Shown here one piece after another: positions 1 to 7,610 of a stretch of 24,858 bases of DNA; the first letter of the stretch is position 1, and every line of letters starts with the position of its first letter. Source of the stretch: an uncultured Dialister sp. (GTDB lineage: Bacteria; Bacillota; Negativicutes; Veillonellales; Dialisteraceae); assembly GCF_900765565.1 (NCBI RefSeq), contig NZ_CAAFRZ010000156.1, positions 1 to 24,858 of the forward strand, given 5' to 3'. The notes beneath the pieces were generated by a model. The model saw nothing but the letters and a program-made list of their open reading frames with translations, did no database searches and had not been told where the DNA came from. Both the position numbers and the translations under genes were made by a program.

Positions 1-898
1 CATTGCAGCCAACACGAAGGCCATTGACAATGAAGCAGCTGCCCGCGATAAAGCTGACCAGCAGGAAGCTTCTGAACGTAAAGCTGCAGATAGCCAGTTG
101 AATAAGACAATGACTAGCGGTTTTGCAACCATCCAGGGTCAGCAGGACGAACAGGATGCTAAGATTGGCAAGAATCAAAAAGACATCCAGACAAATGCTG
201 GCAAGATTCAGAACAACCAGGATGCAATCAAAGCCAATAGCGACAAACTGGACAATCATGAAGGACGCATTGCGGGTAATGAAAATAATATTGCAACCAA
301 TGCTAAAAATATCTCTAAGGAAATTAGTGCCCGTCAGGATGCCGATACAGCTTTGCAGAAGAACATCGATAAGGAAGCTTCTGCCCGTGGCGACAAAGAT
401 AAAGAACACGATACTGCCATTGCAGCTAACAAGAAGGCCATCGGCGATGAGGCTGCTGCCCGTCAGGCTGATATTTCCCGTCTGGACAACAAGATTCATG
501 ATGTATCCAAGGAAGTAGATACTGTCGGTGCTCTGTCCATGGCCATGAGTGGTCTCCATCCGCTGTCCTATGATGAAGGAGATGCCCGCTTCCAGCTGTC
601 TGCCGCTGTAGGTACTTATGATGGCACTGAAGCTCTGGCACTGGGCGGATTCTATCACTTCAACCGTGACTCCATGCTTTCCGTAGGCGTAGCTACGGAC
701 CTGGGGGCTGATGAACACCGCATGGGTGCTAACGTAGGCTATACCAGAAGAATCGGCCAGGGTGGCCATGTATCCCGTCCTTCCGAAGGCACCGTTTCCG
801 ATATCATGAAAGATATTAAGAATCTGGAACAGAAACAGGCCAAACTGGAACAGGAAAATGAACAGCTGAAACAGCAGCTGGCTGCTCTGAAGAAATAA
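1..898 (+). CDS. Trimeric autotransporter adhesin, C-terminal part (5' end outside window)
   Basis: The frame is open from base 2 with no start, so this is the 3' end of a larger gene. The visible ~298 residues begin with a long Ala/Asn/Asp/Lys-rich coiled-coil stalk in which phrases such as IAANxKAI and EAAAR recur. A YadA-type membrane anchor follows (about bases 520-745; VGALSMAMSGLHPLSYDE, then alternating beta-strands such as ALGGFYHF and MLSVGVAT). In this family three anchors form one 12-stranded outer-membrane barrel that exports the passenger. The chain does not end at the last strand: about 50 residues follow, including a heptad-patterned Leu/Glu/Lys/Gln coiled coil up to the TAA stop. 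A strong terminator lies 25 bases downstream. Family assignment is firm; the ligand is unknown because the head is missing. Confidence 0.88.
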   Translation, partial: IAANTKAIDNEAAARDKADQQEASERKAADSQLNKTMTSGFATIQGQQDEQDAKIGKNQKDIQTNAGKIQNNQDAIKANSDKLDNHEGRIAGNENNIATNAKNISKEISARQDADTALQKNIDKEASARGDKDKEHDTAIAANKKAIGDEAAARQADISRLDNKIHDVSKEVDTVGALSMAMSGLHPLSYDEGDARFQLSAAVGTYDGTEALALGGFYHFNRDSMLSVGVATDLGADEHRMGANVGYTRRIGQGGHVSRPSEGTVSDIMKDIKNLEQKQAKLEQENEQLKQQLAALKK

Positions 899-923
899 TC
901 CTGGTTCGGGAATAAAAAGACAA

Positions 924-966
924 TAAAAATCCTGCCGCTTTGTATGAGAGCGGCAGGATTTTTATT
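924..966 (+). terminator. Rho-independent terminator of the partial adhesin gene
   Basis: AATCCTGCCGCT pairs perfectly with AGCGGCAGGATT around a 9-base loop, flanked by A-rich and T-rich tracts. It begins 25 bases after the stop. The A/T flanks could make it work in both directions. Confidence 0.9.
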
Positions 967-983
967 TTGGAAATCGTATGGCC

Positions 984-1205
984 CTGCGGCACGTAACGCC
1001 CAGCTCCTTTCCCAGAAAGGAGCCGGACGGAGCCCTGAGAATAGTTCTGCCTTCCTGCCGACTGGTATTTATTGATATTTTTGCCACTTGCTATTTTTAC
1101 CGAGATCCTTCGCTGTCGCTCAGAATGACGGGAGTAGGCGGGAAGGCCAGAACGTAACGCAGGCTCCTTTCGCAGAAAGGAGCTGGGCGATAGAGCTGCG
1201 GTCTG
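984..1205. repeat. Dispersed intergenic repeat, copy 1
   Basis: This segment shares several phrases with 7611-7881 and 9326-9465. They include CGTAACGC, CAGCTCCTTTC, GAGCTGGGCGATAG, CCTTCC(T/C)GCCGACTGGTATTT, and a GATCCTTCGC...GCTCAGAATGACG block at 1102-1146. Blocks are reordered and diverged between copies. Short frames crossing it translate to phrases like VILSDSEGSR, which I recall as a common signature of non-coding repeats in many genomes. It carries no gene. Confidence 0.6.
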
Positions 1206-1411
1206 TTTCGGCATCCGTCTTGCCTTTCCTTACAGTCATGACCGGACGGGTTGAAAATGCACGTGCGAGCCCCTACAAATCGGATACAGGTGGTGGGGAC
1301 GAATGTGTTCACGATTGCAAAAAATCGCCGGTGGCCCTATGTGTAGGAGCTGAATTGCAGGGGCTTCCACGGGAAAGCAGCGAGAATTGACCACAGCCAG
1401 TCGAGTATAAT
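1206..1411. other. Non-coding spacer with an inverted pair
   Basis: No convincing gene. GAGCCCCTACA near 1268 is partly complementary to TGTAGGAGCTG near 1341, giving a weak MITE-like or hairpin-forming unit of about 80 bases. No transposase or target duplication is visible. Confidence 0.35.
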
Positions 1412-1476
1412 GACAGGCGTTTACGAGTCACGAACCACGAGCTGCCTGTCATGAATCCTGGGTATGCACAGGATTC
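1412..1476. repeat. Two adjacent hairpins, one enclosing a 7-base tandem array
   Basis: GACAGGC (1412-1418) pairs with GCCTGTC (1444-1450). Three 7-base words lie inside the loop (1421-1441), reading CTCGTGG, TTCGTGA, CTCGTAA on the minus strand. A second hairpin follows at once: GAATCCT (1453-1459) with AGGATTC (1470-1476). Neither is followed by a T tract, so they are not ordinary terminators. Confidence 0.6.
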
Positions 1477-1527
1477 ACGGCGGGCGCGCCACGTGCCCCC
1501 TGCGATGAACGGCTTTATGCCCGGCCC

Positions 1528-1785
1528 TTATAACCGCAATTGATACCGGTACGGTCGTATTTCTTTGTTTATTTGCAGGGATTCTTCCGGCATAGGTCAT
1601 CTCTCCATAGCAGCAGTAAATCGTCCGGGAGTCCCGGCGTGCCACACGCCACCCTGTAACTTGTAAATCTGATACAGCTCCGCGGCAATACGCTCCAGAG
1701 CCATAGCTATAAGCGGACAGTTCATTTCTTCGAGCCAATGAGATAATTTCCTTTCAGTCTCAATAGAGTCATCAGAACAAGGGGG
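1528..1785 (-). pseudogene. Possible decayed gene fragment (weak transposase resemblance)
   Basis: One minus-strand frame is open from a TAG just above base 1785 to a TGA at 1597-1599, and continues in the same frame from 1593 to a TAA at 1528. The translation looks protein-like, with segments SIETERKLSHWLEEMNC and LERIAAELYQIYKLQ. The spacing of WLEE, a Cys and IAM loosely recalls the 'WL...gC..vaMEsTG' region of IS110-family transposases, but the MESTG motif itself is absent. There is no convincing ribosome binding site. It could be a broken insertion-sequence or phage fragment, or chance. Confidence 0.22.
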
Positions 1786-1883
1786 CTATCCTCTTTTATT
1801 GTTTTTGGAAAAATTTCCCCCACCGAGTAAAATTTTACACTAAGGAAAGCTGTCCATAAGTGTCATTTAGAAAGGCAGGCATG

Positions 1884-1923
1884 AAAAAAGAGGAAATGCT
1901 TCGCGAAAAGCATTTCCTCTTTT
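1884..1923 (-). terminator. Rho-independent terminator of rpsD
   Basis: AAAAGAGGAAATGCT pairs with AGCATTTCCTCTTTT around a short GC-containing loop. On the minus strand it lies 29 bases after the rpsD stop and is followed by a T run. The symmetric A/T flanks could also stop plus-strand transcription. Confidence 0.9.
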
Positions 1924-1951
1924 GTATGTCCATAGTCCGCTGAAAAACGAA

Positions 1952-2545
1952 TTACTTGGAGTACAGTTCGACGATGTTGGTTTCGTTGACTTCGTCTTTG
2001 TAGGGGAGTTCGTCTCTCTGGGGGAAACGGGTGAGGGTTGCGGTCCAGTTGTCGAAGGACTTTTCGATGTAAGGAAGATCGAAGGTCTTCAGTTCCTGGA
2101 AGGACTGTTTGAACATTTCATTGGTTCTGTAAGCTTCCTTCAGGGAAATGACCTGTCCCGGGCGTACCGGATAGGAAGGAATGTCCACTCTCTTGCCGTT
2201 AACGGTGATGAGGCCGTGGGTAACCATCTGGCGAGCCTGACGGATGGAACGGGCAAAGCCTGCACGGTATACCAGGTTATCCAGTCTGGTTTCCAGCAGG
2301 AACAGCAGGTTTTCGCCTACGACGCCGGACATTCTCCTTGCTTTATCATAATAGCGGTAGAACTGCTTTTCCAGCAGGTTGTACATCGCTTTAACCTTCT
2401 GCTTTTCGGCCAGCTGTACGCCATATTCAGACTGTTTTTTCTGACGAGCGTCAGCGACCTGCCGTTTTAACGCTTTCGGATGGCCGTAAATGTTTACGCC
2501 GAAACGTCTGCTTGTCTTAAAACGGAGATTTCTGTTTGTTGCCAT
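1952..2545 (-). CDS. rpsD: 30S ribosomal protein S4
   Basis: S4 is a primary 16S rRNA-binding protein that starts assembly of the 30S body. The 197-residue product matches the family: an N-terminal domain with [31 protein letters not shown], an S4 RNA-binding domain with [25 protein letters not shown] and the [17 protein letters not shown] loop, and the usual Firmicute ending NIVELYSK. In the previous sentence each quoted run is a family landmark, not a full domain. The N-terminus ([16 protein letters not shown]) has no cysteines, so this is the zinc-free form. The ATG at 2545 is chosen because AGAGAGGTG sits just before it; the in-frame GTG at 2557 overlaps that site. The gene stands alone with its own promoter and terminator, not in the alpha operon with rpsM, rpsK and rpoA. 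Confidence 0.96.
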   Translation of the reverse strand: MATNRNLRFKTSRRFGVNIYGHPKALKRQVADARQKKQSEYGVQLAEKQKVKAMYNLLEKQFYRYYDKARRMSGVVGENLLFLLETRLDNLVYRAGFARSIRQARQMVTHGLITVNGKRVDIPSYPVRPGQVISLKEAYRTNEMFKQSFQELKTFDLPYIEKSFDNWTATLTRFPQRDELPYKDEVNETNIVELYSK

Positions 2546-2598
2546 TGTGTAAATCACCTCTCTAAAAATTATGCTGATCGAATATGAACAGCTTTTAT

Positions 2599-2627
2599 AT
2601 TATAAGGGATTCATGGAGTGATGTCAA
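2599..2627 (-). promoter_or_regulatory. Sigma-A-type promoter of rpsD
   Basis: Consensus TTGACA (2622-2627) and consensus TATAAT (2599-2604) are separated by exactly 17 bases on the minus strand. The predicted start near 2592 gives a 5' UTR of only about 47 bases before the rpsD ATG. Confidence 0.92.
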
Positions 2628-2978
2628 TATATTTTTGAGAGTAGGGAATGGGGGGCGCTTACGGCGCGGTCGGGATCGCGGTCGGGAGTGGGGCGCCTTT
2701 TAATTTATTGAAGTCGCCAGTATGGATAAAACAGCTTTAGTGGACTAGTGAGCTGGTGGGCTAGTGAGCTGGTGGGCTAGTAAAAACCATACAACCACCC
2801 TTACGGGCGAGGGAAAACCATATAACCGCGCCTGCGGCGCGAGGAAATGCCCCCCTTTGGTGGCTGGCGCCACCCGCTTCCTAGGGAAGGGGGCTCTGGC
2901 TCTTCGTCCTGCAGCACTGGTGACACAAAACCAAATCCCGTAACGCAGATTTCATAAGCATTGCCCGCAGGGCAATCC
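2628..2978. other. Intergenic region between rpsD promoter and trpG
   Basis: No gene is supported. It contains the octamer array at 2737-2784, a related pair of phrases (CCATACAACC and CCATATAACC, each followed by a short GC-rich inverted repeat, 2788-2845), CGTAACGCAGAT as in the dispersed repeats, and a perfect ATTGCCC/GGGCAAT hairpin near 2960-2976. No T-tract terminator for trpG is obvious. Confidence 0.6.
2737..2784. repeat. Degenerate 8-base tandem array
   Basis: Six consecutive octamers read TTAGTGGA, CTAGTGAG, CTGGTGGG, CTAGTGAG, CTGGTGGG, CTAGTAAA on the plus strand. Two forms alternate exactly (CTAGTGAG and CTGGTGGG), with diverged end units. Confidence 0.85.
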
Positions 2979-2999
2979 ACCACCCTCTGAACCCTGAAC
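2979..2999 (-). repeat. Short 7-base array directly after trpG
   Basis: Reading the minus strand straight on from the trpG stop gives GTTCAGG, GTTCAGA, GGGTGGT: three 7-base words with no spacer. It resembles the arrays at 1421-1441, 2737-2784 and 5605-5646. Confidence 0.55.
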
Positions 3000-3584
3000 C
3001 TATTTTCTTCCCTTTTCCGCCATGGTGAAGAAGTTTTTCAGGATTTTTCCGCCTTCCGGGGTCATAATGGATTCGGGATGGAATTGGAGGCCGTAGGTGG
3101 GATAGTCCCTGTGTTCCACGGCCATGATTTCCCCGTCACTGGTGCGGGCGGTGATTTTCAGGCAGGGAGGCATGGTGGATTCCACGGCGGCCAGGGAGTG
3201 GTAGCGGGCTGCTTTGATAGGCGATTTCATGCCTCTAAAGAGGGGACTCTCGGTATCGACTTCCACGTCATAGGCTTTTCCATGGACCAGTTCTTTGGCG
3301 TAGGATATGGTGGCGCCATAGCACTGGCAGATGGCCTGGTGGCCCAGGCATACGCCCAGAATGGGAATGCGGGGGCCGAAGAAACGGATGGCATCCACGC
3401 AGATGCCTGCGTCTTCCGGACGGCCGGGACCGGGGGAGATAAGGAGGGCCTTAGGGTTCATTTCCTTAAGTTCCGAAAGGCTCAATGCATCGTTCCGGAT
3501 GACTTTGATGTCCGGATAGAGGCTTCCTGCCAGCTGATAGAGGTTATAGGAAAAGCTGTCATAGTTATCAATCAGAATAATCAT
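3000..3584 (-). CDS. trpG: Anthranilate synthase component II (glutamine amidotransferase)
   Basis: TrpG hydrolyses glutamine and passes ammonia to TrpE to make anthranilate, the first committed step of tryptophan synthesis. The 194-residue product is a complete class I amidotransferase. It begins MIILIDNYDSFSYNL, has the oxyanion-region SPGPGRP, the nucleophile Cys79 in GVCLGHQ, and His169/Glu171 in LQFHPES. Its ATG overlaps the trpE stop by four bases (ATGA), with AAGGAGG nine bases upstream inside trpE, so the pair should be translationally coupled in a 1:1 complex. TrpG-type subunits can also serve as PabA in folate synthesis; the Trp T-box upstream favours TrpG or dual use. No further trp genes follow. 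Confidence 0.94.
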   Translation of the reverse strand: MIILIDNYDSFSYNLYQLAGSLYPDIKVIRNDALSLSELKEMNPKALLISPGPGRPEDAGICVDAIRFFGPRIPILGVCLGHQAICQCYGATISYAKELVHGKAYDVEVDTESPLFRGMKSPIKAARYHSLAAVESTMPPCLKITARTSDGEIMAVEHRDYPTYGLQFHPESIMTPEGGKILKNFFTMAEKGRK

Positions 3585-5071
3585 TTGTCCAGTCCTCCTT
3601 CTGCCAGGTGAATGGCGTTGACTACGGCTTTGGCTTTATTGAGACATTCCTGATATTCCTTTTCCGGTACGCTGTCGGCTACAATACCGGCGCCGGACTG
3701 GACACAGAGGACGCCTTTTTTCTTATAGGCCAGCCGGATGCCGATACAGGTGTCCATATTTCCGGAAAAATCAAGGTATCCTATGGCACCGCCGTAGATT
3801 CCCCGTTTTCTTGATTCTTCTTCCTCGATGATTTCACAGGCCCGGAGTTTGGGGGCGCCGGAGAGGGTGCCCGCAGGCAGGACGGCGTCGATAACGTCCA
3901 GGGCGTCCTTGCCGAGAGCAATGGTACCTTCTACGGTGGAACCGATGTGCATGACATGGGAGAAGCGGAGGATGTTCAGATATTTCTCCACTTTCACGGA
4001 GCCGATGCGGCTGACTTTCCCCAGGTCGTTCCGTCCCAGGTCTACCAGCATATTATGCTCGGCCAGCTCTTTTTCATTGGAAAGGAGCTCTTTTTCCAGG
4101 GCCTGGTCTTCTGCTTCGGTTCTGCCTCTCGGCCTTGTGCCTGCCAGGGGGTAGGTGTGGAGGATGCCGTTTTCCAGTTTACCCAGGGTTTCCGGTGAGG
4201 AACCGGCGATTTCCACCTGGTCACTGGTGAAATAGAACATATAGGGAGAGGGGTTTTCCATGCGGAGCAGGCGGTATACGTCAAACAGGGAGCCCCTGGC
4301 TCTGGCGGTCAAAGGATTGGAAAGGACTACCTGGAAAATGTCGCCTTCGTAAATATGGTGTTTGGCATTTTCCACCATGGCGCTGTATTCTTCCATGGAA
4401 TGGGCGGGAGTGAGGTCCTCTTCCAGATGGAGGGGCTTAGAGGCCGCTCTGGCACCGCTTTTCAAAAGGTTTTCCATATCATCCAGTACTTTTTCTGCCT
4501 GCCTGTAGGAAGAGGGAATGTCCTCTGTGGCAACGCCGGTGACCAGAATGATTTTCTGCTTGTAAGCATCGAAGATAATGAGCTTGTCGAAGAGCATGAG
4601 GTCGGCATCATTGAAGTCTCCATTGTCTACATGGGACAGATGAAGCGTGGGTTCTGCGTATTTGATGTAGTCGTAGGAAAAATAGCCGACCAGTCCTCCT
4701 GTAAAAGGGGGAAGGTCAGGAAGCTTCGGGCTTTTATACCGGGAAAGGATCTGGCGGATTTCCTCACCGGGATGGGTAACTTCCTTTTTGATGATTTCCG
4801 GCTGTTCCCCATCTACTCCTTTAGTGATGGTGAGATGGCCGTTCAGGCAGGTGATTTCCAGGGTAGGATCATAGCCCAGAAAGGAGTAGCGGCTCCAGGG
4901 CTGGTTATTTTCCGCACTTTCCAGCATAAAGCAGTGATGGCTGGCAGCGCGGAGTGTCCGCATGACTTCAATGGTGGTGAAGCGGTCTGCCATGATTTCC
5001 CGGCAGACTGGAATCCTTCGGTAATCGCCGGATGCATGGATTGCTTTGACTTCCTCTAATGTTGGATACAT
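3581..5071 (-). CDS. trpE: Anthranilate synthase component I
   Basis: TrpE converts chorismate plus ammonia to anthranilate and pyruvate. The 496-residue product has a TrpE N-terminal domain with the feedback-type MLES motif (residues 49-52, the usual LLES tryptophan-binding site). The chorismate-binding domain follows with GDIFQVVLS, PLAGTRPRG, EHNMLVDLGRNDLG, PAGTLSGAPK and GGAIGY (about 427-432). MLES argues for feedback-inhibited TrpE, not PabB. The ATG at 5071 is chosen because AAGGAGG lies five bases before it. The frame is open further upstream, but that stretch is the T-box leader and is not translated. It is first in the operon and overlaps trpG by four bases. Confidence 0.95.
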   Translation of the reverse strand: MYPTLEEVKAIHASGDYRRIPVCREIMADRFTTIEVMRTLRAASHHCFMLESAENNQPWSRYSFLGYDPTLEITCLNGHLTITKGVDGEQPEIIKKEVTHPGEEIRQILSRYKSPKLPDLPPFTGGLVGYFSYDYIKYAEPTLHLSHVDNGDFNDADLMLFDKLIIFDAYKQKIILVTGVATEDIPSSYRQAEKVLDDMENLLKSGARAASKPLHLEEDLTPAHSMEEYSAMVENAKHHIYEGDIFQVVLSNPLTARARGSLFDVYRLLRMENPSPYMFYFTSDQVEIAGSSPETLGKLENGILHTYPLAGTRPRGRTEAEDQALEKELLSNEKELAEHNMLVDLGRNDLGKVSRIGSVKVEKYLNILRFSHVMHIGSTVEGTIALGKDALDVIDAVLPAGTLSGAPKLRACEIIEEEESRKRGIYGGAIGYLDFSGNMDTCIGIRLAYKKKGVLCVQSGAGIVADSVPEKEYQECLNKAKAVVNAIHLAEGGLDK

Positions 5072-5131
5072 AATGACCTCCTTATGGAAGCAGGAATCCC
5101 TCGAAGGGATCTTCCCGTACCTGCCGGGATA

Positions 5132-5173
5132 CAAAAAATCCGTCCCCGGCAGAAAAAACTCTGCCAAGGACGG
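5132..5173 (-). terminator. Regulated terminator of the trpEG T-box
   Basis: CCGTCCTTGGCAG pairs with CTGCCGGGGACGG (two G-U pairs) around an AGTTTTTT loop and is followed by six T residues on the minus strand. It lies 10 bases after the T-box sequence, the standard mutually exclusive arrangement. Confidence 0.92.
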
Positions 5174-5400
5174 AATACATTCCGCGGTGCCACCTTGTTT
5201 CACGATGTCGTGCTCTTTGCAAGATACTATCATATCTCCGGCATGCTAACGCCTGCCCTGCGTTGCGGTATACTCTGTGAGCCATTTCGCCGCACCCTCA
5301 GCGGTCCATTTGGCAGGCTGCCTTTCCATCCATTCTCACCAGGTAGGACTCTCTTTGGGCGCATTTCCTGCTTTGATCTCCGCATCAACGGTTTTCTTGA
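5132..5400 (-). promoter_or_regulatory. Tryptophan T-box riboswitch (leader of trpEG)
   Basis: On the minus strand the leader carries the T-box sequence AAGGTGGCACCGCG (5183-5196), which pairs with the free CCA end of uncharged tRNA. It is followed directly by a terminator. Upstream are Stem I features: the GCGGAG 5' strand pairing with CCGC, an AGAGAG element, and a probable specifier codon TGG (5306-5308) followed by the usual purine A. TGG means tRNA-Trp, matching the trpEG operon. Uncharged tRNA-Trp should stabilise the antiterminator and switch the operon on. Confidence 0.92.
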
Positions 5401-5405
5401 CTAAA

Positions 5406-5434
5406 AGAGTATATCCTGCGGCCCCGTTTGTCAA
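5406..5434 (-). promoter_or_regulatory. Promoter of the trpEG leader
   Basis: Consensus TTGACA at 5429-5434 on the minus strand. The -10 is either TACTCT (5406-5411, 17-base spacing) or the better hexamer TATACT (5408-5413, 15-base spacing). The start would fall near 5400, just before T-box Stem I. Confidence 0.8.
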
Positions 5435-5560
5435 GATGGAAATTGGGATTGACCGGCTGGCCCGGCATTCGAACGGGCGGTGCCTTGAGCCTTGAGCGGA
5501 CCGGATAATAAATGGATAAGTAAGGACCTGCACATGTGGGGGCTGCCTGCAATTTGGCCT

Positions 5561-5603
5561 AAAAAATAAAAACTCGCGCCGCTTTATAATTTTGAGGCGG
5601 CGC
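5561..5603 (-). terminator. Rho-independent terminator after the decarboxylase gene
   Basis: GCGCCGC (5597-5603, minus strand) pairs with GCGGCGC (5576-5582) around an AT-rich loop, followed by a T-rich tract (GAGTTTTTATTTTTT). It lies about 65 bases past the decarboxylase stop. Confidence 0.85.
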
Positions 5604-5604
5604 A

Positions 5605-5646
5605 CCACCACTCCTCACTCCTCACTCCTCATTCCTAACTCCTCAC
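5605..5646 (-). repeat. Degenerate 7-base tandem array
   Basis: On the minus strand six consecutive words read GTGAGGA, GTTAGGA, ATGAGGA, GTGAGGA, GTGAGGA, GTGGTGG. The register is kept exactly; in the first five words only positions 1 and 3 vary. The array sits between the decarboxylase stop and its terminator, so it would be transcribed. Confidence 0.85.
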
Positions 5647-5667
5647 TTTTTAATCTCGGCCTCGATC

Positions 5668-7497
5668 TCATTCCTTCATCACCCATACATAGGGCTCGCC
5701 CTTTTCATCATGATGGATACCCGGGATTTCCGGCGTGAAATTGGGAAATTCCTTTCCGTATTCTTCCAGGAAAAGGAAGTAGGACAGTACCTTTTCCGTC
5801 CACTCTTCACCGGCGGCAAGGGCGCAGATGCCCGGCGGGTAGGGAAGGATATTTTCCAGTGAAATATGGCCTTTGGCATCTTTCAGGGGGATTTTTTTCC
5901 TGTTTCCCCTGATGAAATTCTCGTGGGCTCTTTTGGGGGAAAGGGGACGGGGCGGGAAATCCTCTTCCCGGAAGAGACACTGCTGCAGCTCTCCGGCATG
6001 GTGAGAGAGAAGAAAATCGTGGCACCGGCGGCAGTAATCCTGAAGCCCTTCGCCGGGCAGGGCCTTGATGGAGGGCATGAATCGATCCATGGGGCAATTC
6101 TGGAAATAGGCTTTTTCAAACTGCTTGAGCCAGTGCATGAGGTACTTGTATTTCTTTTTGGTATCTCCCGGTTCTGCCAGAAAGAGAAGAGTATAGAAAT
6201 CGGACTTTTCCGGGGTGATGCCTTTGCTTTCCAGGTAGGCGGAAAGAAGGGGGGCCGGAATGGAGTGCTTCCTGCTTTCAGAAAAGGTGCCGGTGGTGAG
6301 CAGGATTTTGCAGGGATCCAGGAGGCATAAGTCGGCTACAGAACCGTCAAAGCCATGCCAGGTTTCATCAGGACCAAGGGTGAAGAAGGCAGCATCTTCC
6401 ATGAGGGCCGATGTTTTTTCTTCTTCCCATTTCCGGCCATGGACAAGCGGCGGCAGAAAGGGATGGAAGAGGGTGGTCTCCTTTAAAAGGGCTTTCTTGA
6501 AGCGGGTGGCAGAATGAAAGGCTTTCTTCCAAAGGATGGCTCCCTTTTCTTTATGAATGAACGCATTCATTTCCAGCCCTGCCAGAAGGGGGTAGTAGGG
6601 AGATGTGGAAATATGCATGAGAAAGGTGTCCTGCATCACATCATGGGGAAGGTAATAGGATTTTTCCCTGATATGGCTGTCCTTCTTGTGAATCTGGGAG
6701 GTCATGGAGAAACCGGCCAGCTGCTTATGCACGGACTGGGTGATGAGGATGCCCGGCGATTCTTCAGAAAGGGGAAAGCGGAGGATGGCGGCGTCTTTCA
6801 GGAGGGGAATGAAATTTTCGTAGCCGCCCCAGGCGTCGTCGAAAAGAATGTATTCACAGAGAGGGCCGATTTTTTTCAGAATTTTCCGGATGTTGTAAAA
6901 AAGGCCGTCGTAGGTGCATATCTGCAGCGAGGCCAGACGGAAGGGACGCTTTTTTTCAGCGAGCCGGGGACTGATTTTCCAGATTTCTTCCCGAAGGTGT
7001 GCCTCTTCCAGAGAGGCGGTGAGGATGGGGCCGATGACGCCGCAGTCATTGCGGCAGGAGGAAAGGTATACCGGCAGCGCCCCTGCTTCAAACAGTGCTC
7101 CCTGCCAGGTGGATTTATGGTTGTTCCGGTCAAAAAGGACCAGGTCCCCCGGTGAGAGGAGGGCATTGGCGCAGATGCGGTTGGATGTGGACGTGCCACC
7201 CAGTACAAAGAAGCAGTCGTCACTTCCCCATACTGAAGCGGCGAGGCGCTCCGCTTCTCCCGATACCCCTTCGTGGGACGAAGGGTCGCCGATGGCGGAA
7301 GAGGAATCGGAAATATCCGCTTTGAACATGCCTTCGCCAAGGGCAGAGGTGAAGATTTTTCCTTCGTCGGTGAGATTGAAAAAGCTTCCGCTGTGGTGTC
7401 CGGGGGTGTCAAAATCACAGCGCTTTTTCCCCGCCTCTGCCAAAAGGGTGGCAGTAAAGGGGGGAAGAGATTTTATTTTATTCTTATCTTTTTTCAT
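5668..7497 (-). CDS. Orn/Lys/Arg decarboxylase, class I fold, lacking the N-terminal wing domain
   Basis: This PLP enzyme removes the carboxyl group of ornithine, lysine or arginine to give putrescine, cadaverine or agmatine. The 609-residue protein enters the PLP fold almost at once (FDTPGHHSG, residues 29-37). It carries the phosphate-binding GGTSTSN (100-106), the stacking His127 in RNNHKS, Asp220 in FDDAWGGYE, and the Schiff-base Lys258 in SVHKQLAGF. The C-terminal domain contains the usual PYPPGI. Enterobacterial inducible enzymes are about 710-750 residues with an N-terminal wing for decamer assembly; that domain is missing here. The ATG at 7497 has AAGGAG spaced correctly. It appears monocistronic with no adjacent antiporter, which argues against a classic acid-resistance pair. 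Substrate cannot be read from the sequence. Confidence 0.88.
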   Translation of the reverse strand: MKKDKNKIKSLPPFTATLLAEAGKKRCDFDTPGHHSGSFFNLTDEGKIFTSALGEGMFKADISDSSSAIGDPSSHEGVSGEAERLAASVWGSDDCFFVLGGTSTSNRICANALLSPGDLVLFDRNNHKSTWQGALFEAGALPVYLSSCRNDCGVIGPILTASLEEAHLREEIWKISPRLAEKKRPFRLASLQICTYDGLFYNIRKILKKIGPLCEYILFDDAWGGYENFIPLLKDAAILRFPLSEESPGILITQSVHKQLAGFSMTSQIHKKDSHIREKSYYLPHDVMQDTFLMHISTSPYYPLLAGLEMNAFIHKEKGAILWKKAFHSATRFKKALLKETTLFHPFLPPLVHGRKWEEEKTSALMEDAAFFTLGPDETWHGFDGSVADLCLLDPCKILLTTGTFSESRKHSIPAPLLSAYLESKGITPEKSDFYTLLFLAEPGDTKKKYKYLMHWLKQFEKAYFQNCPMDRFMPSIKALPGEGLQDYCRRCHDFLLSHHAGELQQCLFREEDFPPRPLSPKRAHENFIRGNRKKIPLKDAKGHISLENILPYPPGICALAAGEEWTEKVLSYFLFLEEYGKEFPNFTPEIPGIHHDEKGEPYVWVMKE

Positions 7498-7520
7498 ATG
7501 AAGTCTCCTTATCAGGAAAT

Positions 7521-7550
7521 ATTATATCAATTTTGCCGGCTGCTAAGGAA
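7521..7550 (-). promoter_or_regulatory. Possible promoter of the decarboxylase gene
   Basis: A perfect TATAAT (7521-7526, minus strand) lies 24 bases before the start codon. The best -35 is a poor TTCCTT 18 bases further up. The short distance would give a very short 5' UTR. Confidence 0.35.
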
Positions 7551-7610
7551 GCACTGATTTATTCGCGGAGTCTGTTTTTATGAAGGAGGCACTACGGCAC
7601 CTGTCGAACT

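Noticed and set aside
2801..2983. 60-codon minus-strand frame
   Set aside because: It overlaps repeats and a hairpin, has no ribosome binding site, and gives a Gly/Pro/Arg-rich translation typical of GC-rich non-coding DNA.
5072..5233. N-terminal extension of TrpE
   Set aside because: The open frame crosses the T-box antiterminator and terminator; AAGGAGG places the start at 5071.
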